Source: Lentisphaeria bacterium
GTDB taxonomy: Bacteria > Verrucomicrobiota > Lentisphaeria > Victivallales > Victivallaceae
NCBI GenBank assembly: GCA_022009855.1
Contig: CP091727.1
Coordinates: 3,286,001 to 3,350,000 of the forward strand
Reading direction: 5' to 3'
DNA length: 64,000 bases
Shown: piece by piece, positions 49,995-62,400 of the stretch
Layout of the letters: each line of letters starts with the position of its first letter
Numbering within the stretch: the first letter of the stretch is position 1
Made by a program: the position numbers and the translations under genes
Notes under the pieces: generated by a model
Database searches by the model: none
Seen by the model: only the letters and a program-made list of their open reading frames with translations
Told to the model about the DNA's origin: nothing

Positions 49995-52056
49995 GAACAA
50001 TAAAAAAATGCGAGACATCAACCGACTTTTCCTGTTCGGCGCACTTCTGCTCGCTTTATCCGGGAACGCCGCCGCGGTAGAAGATACTCGAATAATGGTT
50101 CCGTCTCCGGATGTGTATGGTCCACAGCTTCCAATTCGCCGGATTGCCGGTCCCCGCTGGGGCGCCGGCATGGAACTTCGGGGAAATTTGCTGTATGTAC
50201 TGGGCTCGCATGCATTATGGATCTATGACGTCACGAATCCACTTTCGCCCCGGCAAATCGGCAAACTCGACGGACTTTTCAACGGGCGGCAGATCGCCTT
50301 ATCTGGCTCGACCGCCTGTATCGCCGCCCGCGCCAACGGCCTCTACCTGGTGGACATCTCCGATCCGCGTCATCCCCGTCAACTCTCAAGATTCGATACG
50401 ATCGAACTGGCAACCGGCGTAGCCGCCGCCGGGCCGGTCGCCTTCGTCTCGCTGCGAGTCTACGGAATTGAATGCGTGGATATTTCCGATCCCGCCCAAC
50501 CGCGTCATCTCTCTCTGACGAAAACACCGGAAGCGCAATCAAGCTGGTACGATGCCGGGAAACTTTACGTCGGCAACTGGGCTCCTTGCAGCATGTCGAT
50601 CCTGGATCTCGCCAATCCACGTGCCCCCAAGCTCCTGTGCAATCATCCCCTTTCCGGCTACGGTGACGGGTTAACAGTAGCCAGCCTCCTCTGTCTCGCA
50701 TCCACCGGCCATCACGCCCGTACCGGCCCCCGGAGCAAAGAAAGAACAACGGCCATGGACTCGATCTGCTCGATGTGACCAATCCGCGTCAGCCAAAAAC
50801 CTTGTCTCATTTCCACTTTCCTCCCTACTTCAGCAGAGGCAATGATTTTTTGGACCGTACGTTTCTCCGGCAGCACCGCAATTGCCGCTGATTCGCACAA
50901 TGGAGTTTTCCTGGTGGACATCTCAGATCGGCGGAATCCGAAAGGTGCCGGCCATTTCCGGCTGCCGGAAGTTTCCAGCCCCGCGGGAGGAGTCCGCCCC
51001 GACGCGGTCTCCGGGATTGCGCCCGGAAACAACGTCGTTTATCTCAGCGGGGTCCGGACCGGTCTGTTCCTGGCTGAAATTCCGGGCATACGGCCGATGA
51101 AGGCGCCAGACTCCCCTCCGCCGGTCATTCCCCCGCCGGTCCCCGTATCCCGCGTACCCGGATTTTTCCGTTATGACGCGGGCGGACAGGTCCGGGGGGC
51201 AGCAGTAAGCGGGGACATTGCCTGGATTGCGGCAAGTCACGCAGGAATTCATGTGGTCCGCCTCACGGATGACGGCATCAGACCACTTGCAGTGCATCCT
51301 GTTCCAGAGGCATATGACTGCAAAGTTTCCGATGACCGTCTCTATGTGGCGGAAGGATCCAACGGTCTCGCCGTCTACCAGATTCTGCCCGAAGGCAAAC
51401 TTACCCTGCTCGGCCGCAGTCAAAAACTTCCCTCCGGAGAACTTGCCCAACTTGTCTGGGTGATACAGGGAACGCCTTTTGCCGTCGTATCGGCACGCAC
51501 CGGAACTCTGCGGTTCTTCGATGTTTCCGATCCAGCCCGAATTGCCCAAGTGTTCACACACAGGCAGATCAGCTTGCTTTACGGTGATCTGTTGTGCGAC
51601 CGGCTGCTCGGGGGGAAATATATCGCGAACAACTGGCACTCCGGCGGTCTTACTTGGTATGACCTTTCCGGTTCCAGACCAGCAGTCGCCAACCGGGTGG
51701 TGGAACGGCTGAACGGCCATCTCGACGGTCTGACCGCACTCAACGACAAGCTGCTGATGCTGAATCAGGGTCGTTATGCGCTGCTCACCCCCAATCAATC
51801 CGGCCCGAGCAAAACGTGGAAACGGTATTCTGCCGGTGAGCCATTGCGGGGAATCCCCTCCGTCGACGGCACAACGGTGGCGATCAGTCACCGGAGCACT
51901 GGAAAGGTCAGCGTTTACGACTTCAGCAATCCCGAAGCCGCCAGGCTGGTCAAGAAGCGCAGTTGGAAATTCGATGTCCCGCCAGGAACCGTTTCGTTCT
52001 GGCGCGGACGGCTGGTGATTCCTCTCTCTTACCGGGGATTGCTGTTGGAACAATAA
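49991..52056 (+). CDS. Secreted LVIVD-repeat beta-propeller protein 2 (apparent frameshifts)
   Basis: About 688 aa. Signal peptide (NRLFLFGALLLALSGNAAA), then LVIVD repeats: IYDVTNPLSPRQIGK, LVDISDPRHPRQLSR, CVDISDPAQPRHLS, ILDLANPRAPK, LVDISDRRNPKGAG, FFDVSDPARIAQ, VYDFSNPEAARLV. Same overall layout as the protein at 1634-3648. Start choice: an ATG at 49991 overlaps the prepilin stop (ATGA, GGGAG site) and needs one A added in the A7 run; otherwise the start is the ATG at 50008, which lacks a ribosome site. Further breaks near 50,745 and 50,850 (T6). Followed closely by the PL8 lyase. Confidence 0.8.
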
Positions 52057-52071
52057 TCGAAATCAAATCCG

Positions 52072-54630
52072 ATGAAAAACACAATGAATCAAATCAACTT
52101 ACGTCATCTCGCTGCAACCGGCGGACTGGCGGTTGCGGTGATAGCCCTTCAAGCCTTTACACCGCTGTCGGCAGCCACCCAGCCGCCTCCTGCCGGAATC
52201 CTCGCCAGCCAGCTGTGCTGGCAGAGCGTACCCGGAGTTACAGTAACCAGAAATCGGGTGCGGGTTCGAATTCCTGCTGGATCACCGGCGAGCCGGCAGC
52301 GGAACTGCGCTCAGAGCAACTTTGACATCACGCCGTTTCAGAACAGAGAACTCGGTCTTTCGATTCAGATGCGGGGGAAGAACGTCTCTCCCTCCCGGCG
52401 CTGTTGGAGTTACAATGCCCGCCTACTGCTCTCCTACAGACTGCCGAACGGCAGCATACGTTGGGTTGAAGCGGTAACTCCCTCCGGTAACTTCAGCTGG
52501 ACTTCCGTCATGCTTTCCGACTGGATTCCCGCCGGTTCGTCCGAGGGCATAATCCATCTGGGGCTGGATAACGGCTCAGGCGAAGTGGAATTCAATCTCT
52601 CCACACTGAAAATCACCGCACTGGGCGAGGAAGCGGAACAACTCGAAGCGATAGCTCCGGTTCTCGCCCGCGAACTGGAACTGATCGAATCGAGAATGCG
52701 CAGAATACTGCTCTCCGGCAGAATAAAACCGGCAAAGGAAGTCCTTGCTCTAATTGCACGCCAGCGGGCGGACGGTACATTCGAAGGTATCGACTACAGC
52801 AACGAAAACCGCTCTCAGTGGAAGATGGCAGAACATCTCTCGCAAACTCGTACCATTGCGCGCGCCTATGCATCGGGAAATCATCCGCTTTACCGGGATG
52901 CCGCGGTGGGAAAAGCCATTAGAAACGCAGTCAACTGGTGGAGTTCGAAACAGCCTTTCAATTCCAACTGGTGGTGGAACGATATGTGGGTGCCCGAGGC
53001 GATCGGAGAAACGCTGCTGCTCGCCCCCGATCTGTTTCCGGAGGGCCCGGAGCGCTCTGCCGCCCTGCGGGTCTGTCGGCAGGCAAAATTCCTACCGCGT
53101 TACACCGGAAACAACCGGGTCTACATCGCCCAGAACATCTTCCTGAGGGCACTGTTGGAACGCAACATCAGACCATTGAATGAAGCCGCTGCCGTTCTTT
53201 CGGAAGAGATCCGTTTCGCCCCTGCTGAAAACAAAACTAAAGACAGCTTCGGTGGCATTCGAGCAGATGGATGTTATCATCTGCACGGACCGCAGGTACA
53301 GTTCGGGAATTACGGTTGCGAATTTCTGAAAAACGTCGCCGGATGGGCAAATATCTGGCGGGATACGCACTGGCAGTTCTCGCCGGAACAGTGGGAGATC
53401 ATTCGCCATCTTGCCTTCAACGGTTTCCGCTGGGTCCTGTGGCATGGCAGGATGGATTTGCTCGCCTGCGGGCGCCAGCTCGGCCGGAACGCCCCCGCAG
53501 CGAAAGGGAAAGCGGTGCTCGCGGCCTTTCGATTGCTGCGCGAAGCCGATCAGAATCATCGGGAAGCATACGATGAGGTGCTGGATCAGAACGTGGACAA
53601 TACAGATACATTGGTCGGTAATCGCCATTTCTGGAATTCAGACTACATGGTACATCGCCGTCCCGACTGGTATGCCGCAGTCCGGATGAATTCCGTACGA
53701 GTCCGTCCGATCGAAGACGGCATCAACTGGGACAATGCGCTGGGCCGTTATTTCTCCGATGGCGTCTGTCTGGTCACCCGCACTGGCAGAGAGTACGACA
53801 ACATCACCGCCGTCTGGAACTGGACCCGGCTGCCGGGAACCACGCTTCCCGCCACTCCGGTCGGTTCGACCAGACAGCTGCGCTGGACACTTCGTCCTCA
53901 GGGCAGATCCCGCCAGCTCGGCGAAACTGAGTTCGTTGGCGGAGTGACTGACGGAATCCGCGGGGTCGCGGTGTTCACGATGAATCTTGACGGAGTCAAA
54001 GCCACAAAAGCCTATTTCTTCGATACCGATGCGGTCTACCAACTTGGAACTGACATCATCTCCACCAGTCCTTACGAAGTTGCCACCACCGTCAACAGCT
54101 GCATCCGCAGCGGTGAGATCAAGCAGGGGGGATGGCTGGTTCCACCATGACGGCATCGGCTATCGCGGAAAAGAGCTGACCCTCTCCACCGGAAGACGCA
54201 CCGGTGACTGGCGAATTCTGGAAGGAGGCCTTTTCCAAGCCCCTTCCGGAAACCCGGGAGCTCTTCCATCTGCAGATCAACCACGGAGTGAAACCGGACA
54301 GAGCCTCCTACTGTTTCGCAATTCTGCCCGGGGCAACGCCGGAGGAAACCGCAAACTGGCAAAATGGGAAAGTCCTTTCCAACACCGGTTCCATTCAGGC
54401 GATTCAGTTCAACGACGAAATGGTTGGTGTGATCTTCCACCACCCCGGTAAACTCGGCAATTTTGAAACCAGAACCCCCGGAGCTTTTTCTGATCAAAGG
54501 CAGAAAGGTAATCGCAGTTGATCCCACTGCAAAACTGAAGAAGATGAACATCATGCTTGACGGCATTTCAAAGACAGTCAAACTTCCCTCAGGAGAAATG
54601 GGAGGAACCGGCGTTGAAGTCAGGTTCTGA
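52072..54630 (+). CDS. Secreted polysaccharide lyase family 8 enzyme (apparent frameshifts near the end)
   Basis: About 850 aa. PL8 enzymes cleave uronic-acid polymers (hyaluronan, chondroitin, xanthan) by beta-elimination outside the cell. Signal segment LAATGGLAVAVIALQAF. The helical toroid carries NWWWNDMWVPEAIGETLL (Asn), DGCYHLHGPQVQFGNYG (catalytic His and Tyr), then SDYMVHRRPDWYAAVRMNSV and DNITAVWNWTRLPGTTLP. The C-terminal sandwich has LFHLQINHGVKPDRASYCFA. Frames break near 54,127, 54,210 and 54,475, after the catalytic part. Third gene of the prepilin-LVIVD-lyase group. Confidence 0.85.
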
Positions 54631-54658
54631 TCACATCAGCCATAGTGTGGGCCGGGAA

Positions 54659-54709
54659 TTCCCATCTCAACCGGTAGAGTACCGGAGAGCGGATTCACTC
54701 CGATGGGAA
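54659..54709. other. Nested stem-loop structure after PL8 gene
   Basis: Outer stem TTCCCATC/GATGGGAA encloses a perfect hairpin CCGGTAGAGTACCGG and a weaker CGGATTCACTCCG. This three-way arrangement is unusual for a plain terminator. It could be the end of an inserted element or a structured RNA. Confidence 0.4.
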
Positions 54710-54785
54710 TGAGCTTCCAAAGTAAAATCCAAATGGTTGCCCCAAAGGTAGCGGTAGAAAACTTTATCCTTATGAGGGGCCGAAA

Positions 54786-55360
54786 TTAAACGTTGTCTGA
54801 TCGCCAAGTGTCCTGATCAATTAAAATTGCCATTTGCGCTATGGACTCGTTAGGCGGTACAGCAACTTATTAAGCAAAAATTTTCAGTGGATATGACTTT
54901 GCAAGGAATTGGGAAATATTTGAAGAACTGGGGTTTTACTCCTCAAAAACGATTCGCCGGGCTTATGAATGCAATAATGAACGGGGTCGAATATGGCTGG
55001 AATGAATATCCATCAATAGCCTCCAAAGCCAAGCGTGAAAATGCGGAAATCCATTGGGGATCTGAAAGTACATCACTGTAGTGTTTTAGTGAATGGTTGG
55101 CGGAGAACAAAGCTTTTATTGAAGTATTTTACCTGCCGAGTTACAGCTTGGATCTAAATCCTGACGAATCACTCAATAGTGATTTAAAAAGCAACCTGAG
55201 CAAAAGCCGGAATCAAAGCAAAAAGGAGAATCGGAAAAACATGCGAAGGCACATATGCGCAGCCTCCAAAAATGTCCTCAACATATTATGGAATTTTTTT
55301 CAAAAAGAGTCAGTCAAATATGCAAGTTGAAATTACAGGTAGTTAAATTTCGGAGCAATA
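54786..55360 (+). pseudogene. Decayed IS630-family remnant
   Basis: A diverged, internally deleted relative of the intact IS630 copies. CPDQLKLPFALWT is followed by a TAG stop, then KNWGFTPQKRFAGLMN, NAEIHWGSEST, a large deletion removing the middle catalytic region, and NKAFIEVFYLPSYSLDLNPD to the end KESVKYAS. The right end keeps GGAGCAATAAC. Unlike other broken genes here it has point-mutation stops and deletions, so this is true decay. Confidence 0.9.
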
Positions 55361-55504
55361 ACAATTGGGGCATCTATTGAAAATCTTTTGATAGAGGTTC
55401 CTTTATGTTGGATTTTGAGCAAACTCAAAATAAAGGACAGGTGCACCTTTGTCAAACAACTCATCCCGTCACAAAATTCGGGACATCATCCAGAAAAAGT
55501 AAAA

Positions 55505-56525
55505 ATGAAAAATAAGCGAATTTTATTGATTGGTGGTTGCGGTTCCATGGGAACATACCTCACTGAACTGTTGCTGAAAACGAACAATGATGTGGATATT
55601 GCAACCAATGTGCCAGGAACGATTTCCGCCCCGAATCTGAAATATATTCTTACCGATGCCCGTGATCTTGAAAATCTGAAAAAAGCTTCTCTCTGCTCAT
55701 TATGATGGTGTGATTGATTTTTTGGATTACGCACACGCCGACTACCTGAAGCGTTACAGGCTGTTTCTGGAAAACTGTGGCCACTACATATTCCTTTCCA
55801 GCTATCGAGTCTATGCTGATCGAGACAAGATTACGACGGAAAACAGTCCGTTACAAAGAGATGTCAGTGAAGATGAAGAATTTCGCACTTCAGGAGACTA
55901 TTCCATCTACAAGGCGCAGAATGAGGATTTGCTCCGCCAGTCAGTTTTTTCCAACTGGACTATTGTGCGTCCTTCCATCGTGTTTTCTCGTATGAGTTTT
56001 CCGCTGGTTTCTTTTGGCGCGTTGTGCATTTGGAATCGTGCCATGGAACATCGACCGACTTTGATGCCTGATGTCGCAGTGGATGTTTGTGCCTCCTGTA
56101 CTTGGTCGGGGGATCTCGCAAAACTTTTTCATGGAGTACTTTTCAACTCTAAGTGTATGAAAGAGGCCTACACATTTTCCACGGCAGAGTATTTGACGTG
56201 GGGAGAGTTCGCGAAACTTTACCGGGAACTGATCGGCTTGGAGACTTGGACCATTCCGCTGGCGGAATATGAAAAAATTCGAGTTCGGGCGCAATGGAGC
56301 AGCTGGCAACTTCATTATGACCGGCTGTTTCATCGCCGGATGGATAATTCCAAAGTGTTGAAGGCCATCGGTATGACGCAAGCAGAGATGACGCCGGTTC
56401 GGAAAGCGCTGGAACTGGAATTCGCTCATTTGGATAAAAATTATCGGTTTACGGGGGACATGGATGATATTAGGAACATGGATCGGTATCTTGCCGCCAA
56501 TGGTTCGTTCATAAGAAAATTCTGA
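55505..56525 (+). CDS. NAD-dependent epimerase/dehydratase (extended SDR, apparent frameshift)
   Basis: About 340 aa. N-terminal Rossmann motif KRILLIGGCGSMGTYLTELL; VIDFLDYAHADYLKRY; FLSSYRVYADRDK; and the YxxxK catalytic pair in SGDYSIYKAQNEDLLRQ. One extra A near 55,682 breaks the frame. Extended SDRs of this kind act on nucleotide sugars or related compounds. The immediate upstream DNA is an IS630 remnant, so the native promoter may have been lost or replaced. Confidence 0.8.
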
Positions 56526-57039
56526 AAATAGGGAGGTAATTTCAAAAGTATTAAATTTGGCGGACAGGAAAAAAGAGATGATAGTATCCAGATTGTCACC
56601 GGACGTCTGAAAATGCACCACTTGTGGGTACCCCAAAATGCACCACCAGTTTTGCTTAATAAACTACTTCTATAATGAATTTTCAAGAGTTCAGAAGAAA
56701 ATTTTTTCTTCTTCTGAACAGTTGAAGCTGTTTTCGTATCAGATTCTGCTGGTAGTCAGACTTCAAACGGAATAAAAGGGAGCAGAGTGACCGATTATGC
56801 CGGATTGGAGCTGATTCAATTGAGTCAGTTACTTCTTTAATTCCTGCCGCAGCGCTATAAACTCAACAATCGCATAGGAAAACACCGCCAAGCATCAATT
56901 CCAACGCTTGGCGGCATTTCTCATCTTCATCGCAATGAAAGCTTATTGCGTTATTTGTTTCGCAGAAAACTACAAATACAGAACACCAATTGTTCTATAC
57001 TGATAACGTAATCAGGAATTTCTGATTTACAACTGATAT
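56526..57039. other. Non-coding stretch with repeats and a terminator-like hairpin
   Basis: GAGGTAATTTCAAAAGT near 56534 also occurs near 47648. AAAATGCACCAC occurs twice (56610-56621 and 56635-56646), as seen at ends of some IS. CCGCCAAGC pairs with GCTTGGCGG (56885-56914). No gene is credible; it is probably an IS scar. Confidence 0.4.
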
Positions 57040-57400
57040 TTATTGTTTTTCTACTTTTTTGTTATATTCAACGCGACTGCGCTTCCGCTCATATTCCCGG
57101 GCTACTTCTTTGGTGTCGCGGGCCAGCAGTTCATCGAGCTTTTTTAAGGATTTCTCTATGTCCTTTGATGGCTTTACCGAGCAAGGGTTCTTTGCCTGTG
57201 GAATCGCTCTTGGATCGTATTTGTTCTTGTGCCGCTTGATGAAAAGGGAAATCCCCGGCAGGGGAGATTGTGATACCGTGCTTCTGCAGCATGGCTTGAA
57301 TTTCCCGCAGGGTTTGACGCCGAAACCATGCCTTTAGAATTTCGTTCCGGTATGGCGTCAGTTTACTTTGGAATGGTGGTGTGCTTTCTTTCCCCGGCAT
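57040..57400 (-). CDS. Small basic protein (apparent frameshift)
   Basis: About 120 aa after one indel near 57,262 (GGGG). It reads MPGKESTPPFQSKLTPYRNE, ILKAWFRRQTLREIQAMLQK (helix-turn-helix-like), LFIKRHKNKYDPR, then a charged coiled coil (KSLKKLDELLARDTKEVARE). Rich in Lys and Arg, so nucleic acid binding is likely. It lies between the epimerase and an IS110 element, about 2 kb ahead of relaxase 2 on the other strand; it could be a mobilization accessory. No family named with confidence. Confidence 0.55.
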
Positions 57401-57619
57401 AGTTGTTTTCTCCCTCAAACATCATACTATACAGGCTGATTCCCGGATTTCAAGTGTCATCATTTTTCATTTATGATCAGATAATTACGCCATATAAGCA
57501 TTAAAATATTTAATGCTGTCAACGTACCTGTTTTCAAAGCGTTAAATCAGTTAACGCAATTTAACGCTTTTTCTGCCGGCCTAACGCAGTTAGATATAAT
57601 GAGAGGGAACCAATAGATC

Positions 57620-57903
57620 AGTGACATGCGACGAAAGAAACTTGAAAAGGAGTGATATTGGATGTTTTGTAATCAAGAGGAAAGACGTGGGACTCTGTCC
57701 CACACCCTGGGATTTTCGGAGGCATTTTTCGCACCCGAAGATAAAAGAGAAGAGCCGGAGTTGGATCCTCCGGCATCTTCGGTATGCGGTCTGGATATTC
57801 CTTGATTGGTTGTGTCCCCACAGAGCCGATCTCCGCTTTTCCAGACAAATATAAATATGCCTCTTCCTTGCAAAAAGTCAAATTCTAAAAATCGGAGGCA
57901 GAA
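57620..57903 (+). ncRNA. Candidate IS110 bridge RNA region (structured 5' leader)
   Basis: The 280 bases ahead of the IS110 transposase lack a credible gene but contain several stems: GTGGGA/TCCCAC (57687-57703); an outer stem CCGAAGAT/ATCTTCGG (57735-57742 with 57775-57782) that encloses an inner stem GCCGGAG/CTCCGGC (57754-57774) with a one-sided internal loop. IS110-group elements are known to make a guiding bridge RNA from this position. RNA ends are not known. Confidence 0.5.
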
Positions 57904-58978
57904 ATGAAAAAAGATCATTATCGGAAACTTTATATCGGATTTGATGTATCCAGTAAGAAGATTGAAGTTTATGCCCGGACTGCCGACGAAGACAAGGGAG
58001 TGTCTATGCAAATAGAAAACTCTAAGAATTCCATCAAAGAATTTCTTGAAAAACTGCCAAGTTTGAAAGATACGGTGATTGCAATGGAAACCGGCTTTGA
58101 TTCTCCATGGATGTCAGATTACGTCAAATCTTTTGGATGTGAAGTGCTCGTTTCGAATGCCAGGGACTTGCAGTTGATTTGGGGCAGTACTGCAAAGAGT
58201 GATCGCCGCGATGCGGAAATGCTGGCGCGTCTGGCATGCTTTGATAAAAAGCTGTTACATCCGATCGTACATGCGCAAGCGCAAAATCGCGATGATCTTT
58301 GCGTGATCAAAGCGCGTGATACCCTTGTTCGAACTAAAATCATGTTGATCAATACCGTTCGCAGTCTTATGCGTTCTCATGGAACCGATGTTTCTGAATT
58401 GACTCCGGAAAATTTTGCCCAGAAAGCACCTAAAATATTGCCAGCGGAACTTCGCCCCGCGCTTGAAGGATTGCTGTGTCAACTGGTCAGTATCAAGCAG
58501 GAAATCAAAAATTATGATCGTATTATCGCCAAGCTCTGCAAAAAATATCCGGAAACTGAAAAAATCAGGCAGGTAAAAGGCGTCGGTCCCATCACGGCTT
58601 TGGCGTTCTGTCTTGTAATCGGAGATCCGCGACGCTTTGGGAGCAAAGAGCGCTTGGCCTCGTATTTAGGGCTGACTCCTAAACGCGATCAGTCGGGAGA
58701 AATCGATAAACAATTGGGAATTACCAAGCATGGTAATACGTTTGTTCGGCGCTATTTGATCCAAGGGGCAAATTATATTTTGGGGCACTTTGGAGAAGAT
58801 TGCGATCTGCGAACGTTTGGCATGCGTATCGCTGCGCGTGGAGGAAAAATAGCAAAAGAAAAAAGCTACGGTTGCCGTTGCTCGAAAGTTGAGTGGCGTA
58901 ATCTATGCTCTTTGGCAAAGTGATGTTGCTTATGATCCACATTACAAAGAAAACCATCAAAAAAAGCAAGTTGCCTGA
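57904..58978 (+). CDS. IS110-family transposase (apparent frameshift at the 3' end)
   Basis: About 357 aa. N-terminal RuvC-like DEDD domain: YIGFDVSSKKIEVYART, VIAMETGFDSPWMSDYV, STAKSDRRDAEMLARLA. C-terminal Transposase_20 domain: QVKGVGPITALAFCLVIGDP, FGSKERLASYLGLTPKRDQS, and the catalytic Ser region GNTFVRRYLIQGANY. Removing one A from the A6 run near 58,862 replaces the early stop with the usual end (KLSGVIYALWQSDVAYDPHY). A CGGAGG site precedes the start. It recombines DNA guided by an element-encoded RNA. Confidence 0.88.
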
Positions 58979-58997
58979 AACCTGTATGCATTGAAAA

Positions 58998-59330
58998 TTA
59001 AAGTTCTGATTTTACTTTCAAGAAGATTTTAACGATTTTATCGCTCAATGTTCCGTCCGGCGACCGTGGAATACCCCTGGAGTCATGGGATGCCAAACCT
59101 GTAAAAAACTCGTTCGTTAGATTACGGCGTCCGCGACGGACTATATCATGCGTCTGGCTTGGCAGCCTATTTTTGAACGCGAATGGGAGCAAAACAGCGA
59201 GCGTTTTCAGATCGGCAAAAGCCTTCATTTGAAAAAAAAAAGACATTTCTGCAAACAAGCCCTTGACAATCCCTCTCATGGGAGGAGTATTGCGTTTCCT
59301 CTTTTCCTTTAACTTGAAAAATTGTTTCAA
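58998..59330 (-). pseudogene. Possible N-terminal transposase fragment
   Basis: An open frame of 110 codons begins MKQFFKLKEKRKRNTPPMRG and continues LFAEMSFFFQMKAFADLKTL and NRLPSQTHDIVRRGRRNL, resembling the first part of DDE transposases that carry a LPSADT-like box. It stops early and no catalytic domain follows. Could also be chance; low confidence. Confidence 0.35.
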
Positions 59331-59426
59331 TCTTTCAACCTAGAATTTGGAAATTGATTGTATCTGTTCTGAAGGGCTTTTATATTGATTTCAAGACCAG
59401 TTTTTATGGAGAGGAGGTGATTGGGT

Positions 59427-62400
59427 ATGTTCAATATGACAAAGATCAAGGCCGTTCGTGGAGATGGGCGGTCGTTTTATATGAATCACCTTTCTTCCAA
59501 TGACTATTATTCAGAAAATGAGAAGGTCAAAGGATTCTGGCGTGGGAATCTGGCTGATGATTTTGGATTATTCGGGAGTTCTGCCGGTTCGGAAGAGTTC
59601 TGCCTGTTTCAAAGGAACATCAATCCTTTGACGCATGAAAAGTTGACCAAACGGACTGTGACTGGCGGGATCAGGTTTTATGACTTTCAATGTGCGGCTC
59701 CGAAGTCCGTTTCCATCATCTCTTTTTTGAACGGAGGCTGGTTCAGGCTCATGAAGAGGCCGTAAACGAGGCTATGCGTGAACTGGAAAAACTTGCCGCA
59801 GTCCGTGTTCGCAAGGGAGAGAATGCGATGACCCGGAATTATCAAATAACCGGTCAGATCGTCTATGCCCGCTTTACGCATGATACCAGCCGATCGCTGG
59901 ACCCACAGCTTCATACCCACAATGTTGTGGTGAACGTCACCAAAGATGAAGACGGCTGTTACAAGGCGCTGGAAACTCTGGAGATGTGCCGGGCAATCCG
60001 TTATGCCGGCAAGGTTTATCACAATCATCTGGCCCGGAAATGCCGCGAACTCGGATATGAGACCAGAAGCCATTGGGATGAAAAGGGGCGGATCGTCTGG
60101 TTCGATCTCGAAGGGGTTTCAGAGGAAATCATGGAACTCTACTCAAAACGCCGTAAAGAGATCGAAGAACAGGAGCGGAAGTTCATCGAGGAGCATGGCC
60201 GCAAGCCGACATTGGCGGAGAATAATTTCCTTTCGATGACGACGCGGGAAAGCAAGATGAAAACTTCTGACCGCGAGAAGGTTCGGCGGCTCCAGCTTTC
60301 GCAATTGAGGCCTGAGCAGCTTCGGGAGTTAAACCAGGTCGTGTGGACAGCCCGCAATCGAGGTTCGATTACATCTCCCGGTGATATTGCATTAGGAGTA
60401 CGGATGATCCGGGAGGCGTTGCCGCAGCTTTATGAACGTGAAACGGTCTTGAGACTGGATAAAGTTCTGGCGGAAACTCTGAACCGGAATCTCGGGAGGA
60501 TTGATCTCCAAACGCTGAAAAACGCGGTTCCGGAAGTGTCGGAACTGCGCAATCTGGGAGGATTGCCGGAAAATCCGTGGTTTTCACCGCAGGAAGTGAT
60601 CGATCGGGAGCTATACGCGATTGAAGCCGTGGAAAACCAGCAGGGGCTTTTTGAACCGATCGCTCCGGGATTCCAGGCCTTTCCCGACCAGGAAAGCCGT
60701 CGGGATCAGGCCCGGATCATCACTGCCCTGCTTCAGTCGAAGGACCGTTATAATCTGTTTCGAGGAGTAGCCGGTTCCGGAAAAACTTCGACGCTGCAGG
60801 AGTTGTGCCGGGGACTCCGCAGCGGCGGGATGCAGCACATCTATCTGATCGCTCCGACCAACAGCGCGGTGGATGTTCTCAAGCAGGAGGGCTTCGAGCG
60901 GTCGAGTACCGTAGCAAGTTTTCTACAGGCTCCCGAGAAACCACCGGGCGGCAGTTATGTAATCATCGATGAATCCGGCCTGAACTCGCTGCGTGAAGGC
61001 GCCGAAATAATCCGGATTGCCAACGAGAACAACTACCGGGTGCTGTTCGTCGGCGATGCCCGGCAGCATTCCGCGGTGGAGAGCGGCGACTTCTTCCGGC
61101 TGCTGGAACATCATTCCAAGATCGCGTGTTTTTCGCTTTCCGCAATCCAACGGCAGAAGGTCGAACAGTACCGGAACGGCATAACCTATTGCGCAAGCGG
61201 CTATTTTGAACTCGGCTTCAGCACGCTCGATGAGGGCGGCTTCATTCATGAGGGGAAGAAAGACTATTTGAAAAACGCGGCGGAAAGCTATCTCGAATTC
61301 ACGGAAAACGGCAGGCATCCGGAACGGTCGATCTTGGTGGCGCCGACGCATGAGGAGTGCGACAGCCTGACCGAAGCTGTCCGGGAACGGTTGAAAGAGG
61401 CCGGGACGATCGCCTGTGAGGGCCGGCCCCTGAAAGCATTCCGCAGTTGGCAGTGGGAAAAAGCACGGATTGCCGATCCGTCGAATTATCACCTCGGCAT
61501 GGTCGTTTCCTTTGTGCGGAAGATGAAAGATATCGCGGAGGCCGGAGAAGCCGCTGTAGTGGAGTCGGTGGAGGAGGGGATGCTGAACTTCAGCAACGGG
61601 AAGTCGATCAGTCTTGCGCGTTCGGCCGGTTTCATCGAAGTCGGGGAGTTTCGTGAGATCGAGCTATGTCCCGGCGATATAATTCAATTCGGCGTTAATC
61701 TGAAGGATCGGAAGATCTACAACGGCAATCTGGCGATGATTACCGGCGATCCGGAAAAAATAGTGATGCTTAATTCCGACGGAACGCCGCGCGAACCGGT
61801 TGATTTTCCGAAGAACTGTGCGGCGATCAGCCACGGCTGGGTGACGACTTCGTACAAGTCACAGGGACGGACCGCCGATACGGTCGTGGCGGCGGCGCAG
61901 AAAATCGATCAGAAGAGTTTTTATGTCGCCCTGAGTCGCGGACGCATGAATATGGCGCTGCATTGTCCGGATAAGGAATTTTTGAAACAGCAGCTCTTAC
62001 GGGAGGATACCCGACGTACAAGCGTTCACGATCTGGTCAGGAAAGGAGAAATTTCAGCAGGATGTCTGAAACATGAATTGCCGGATGAGGTTAAAGAACT
62101 TGCTGCCGGAAAGCGGCCGGATATGGAATATAAATCTGTGGACGGCAGATGGGCGAAATTGCAGGCATCTCTCAAAGGGATCGCAAATCGTGTCATGGAA
62201 CGGGGCCGCCGGATCGCCGCCCGGCGAGCCCGGAATTCCCGATACGGATTCGGCCTCGTAACGGAAAAGACGTTGTTTGAAACGGAACGGGAACATGCTG
62301 TGGAAACCGTTCCGGCGGAACAGGCCGTACCGAAGCCGGAGGTTGAAAAAACTTCGATGTCGCCTATTGATGAGGCAAAGAAGTGGCTGCAGGAGCTGAA

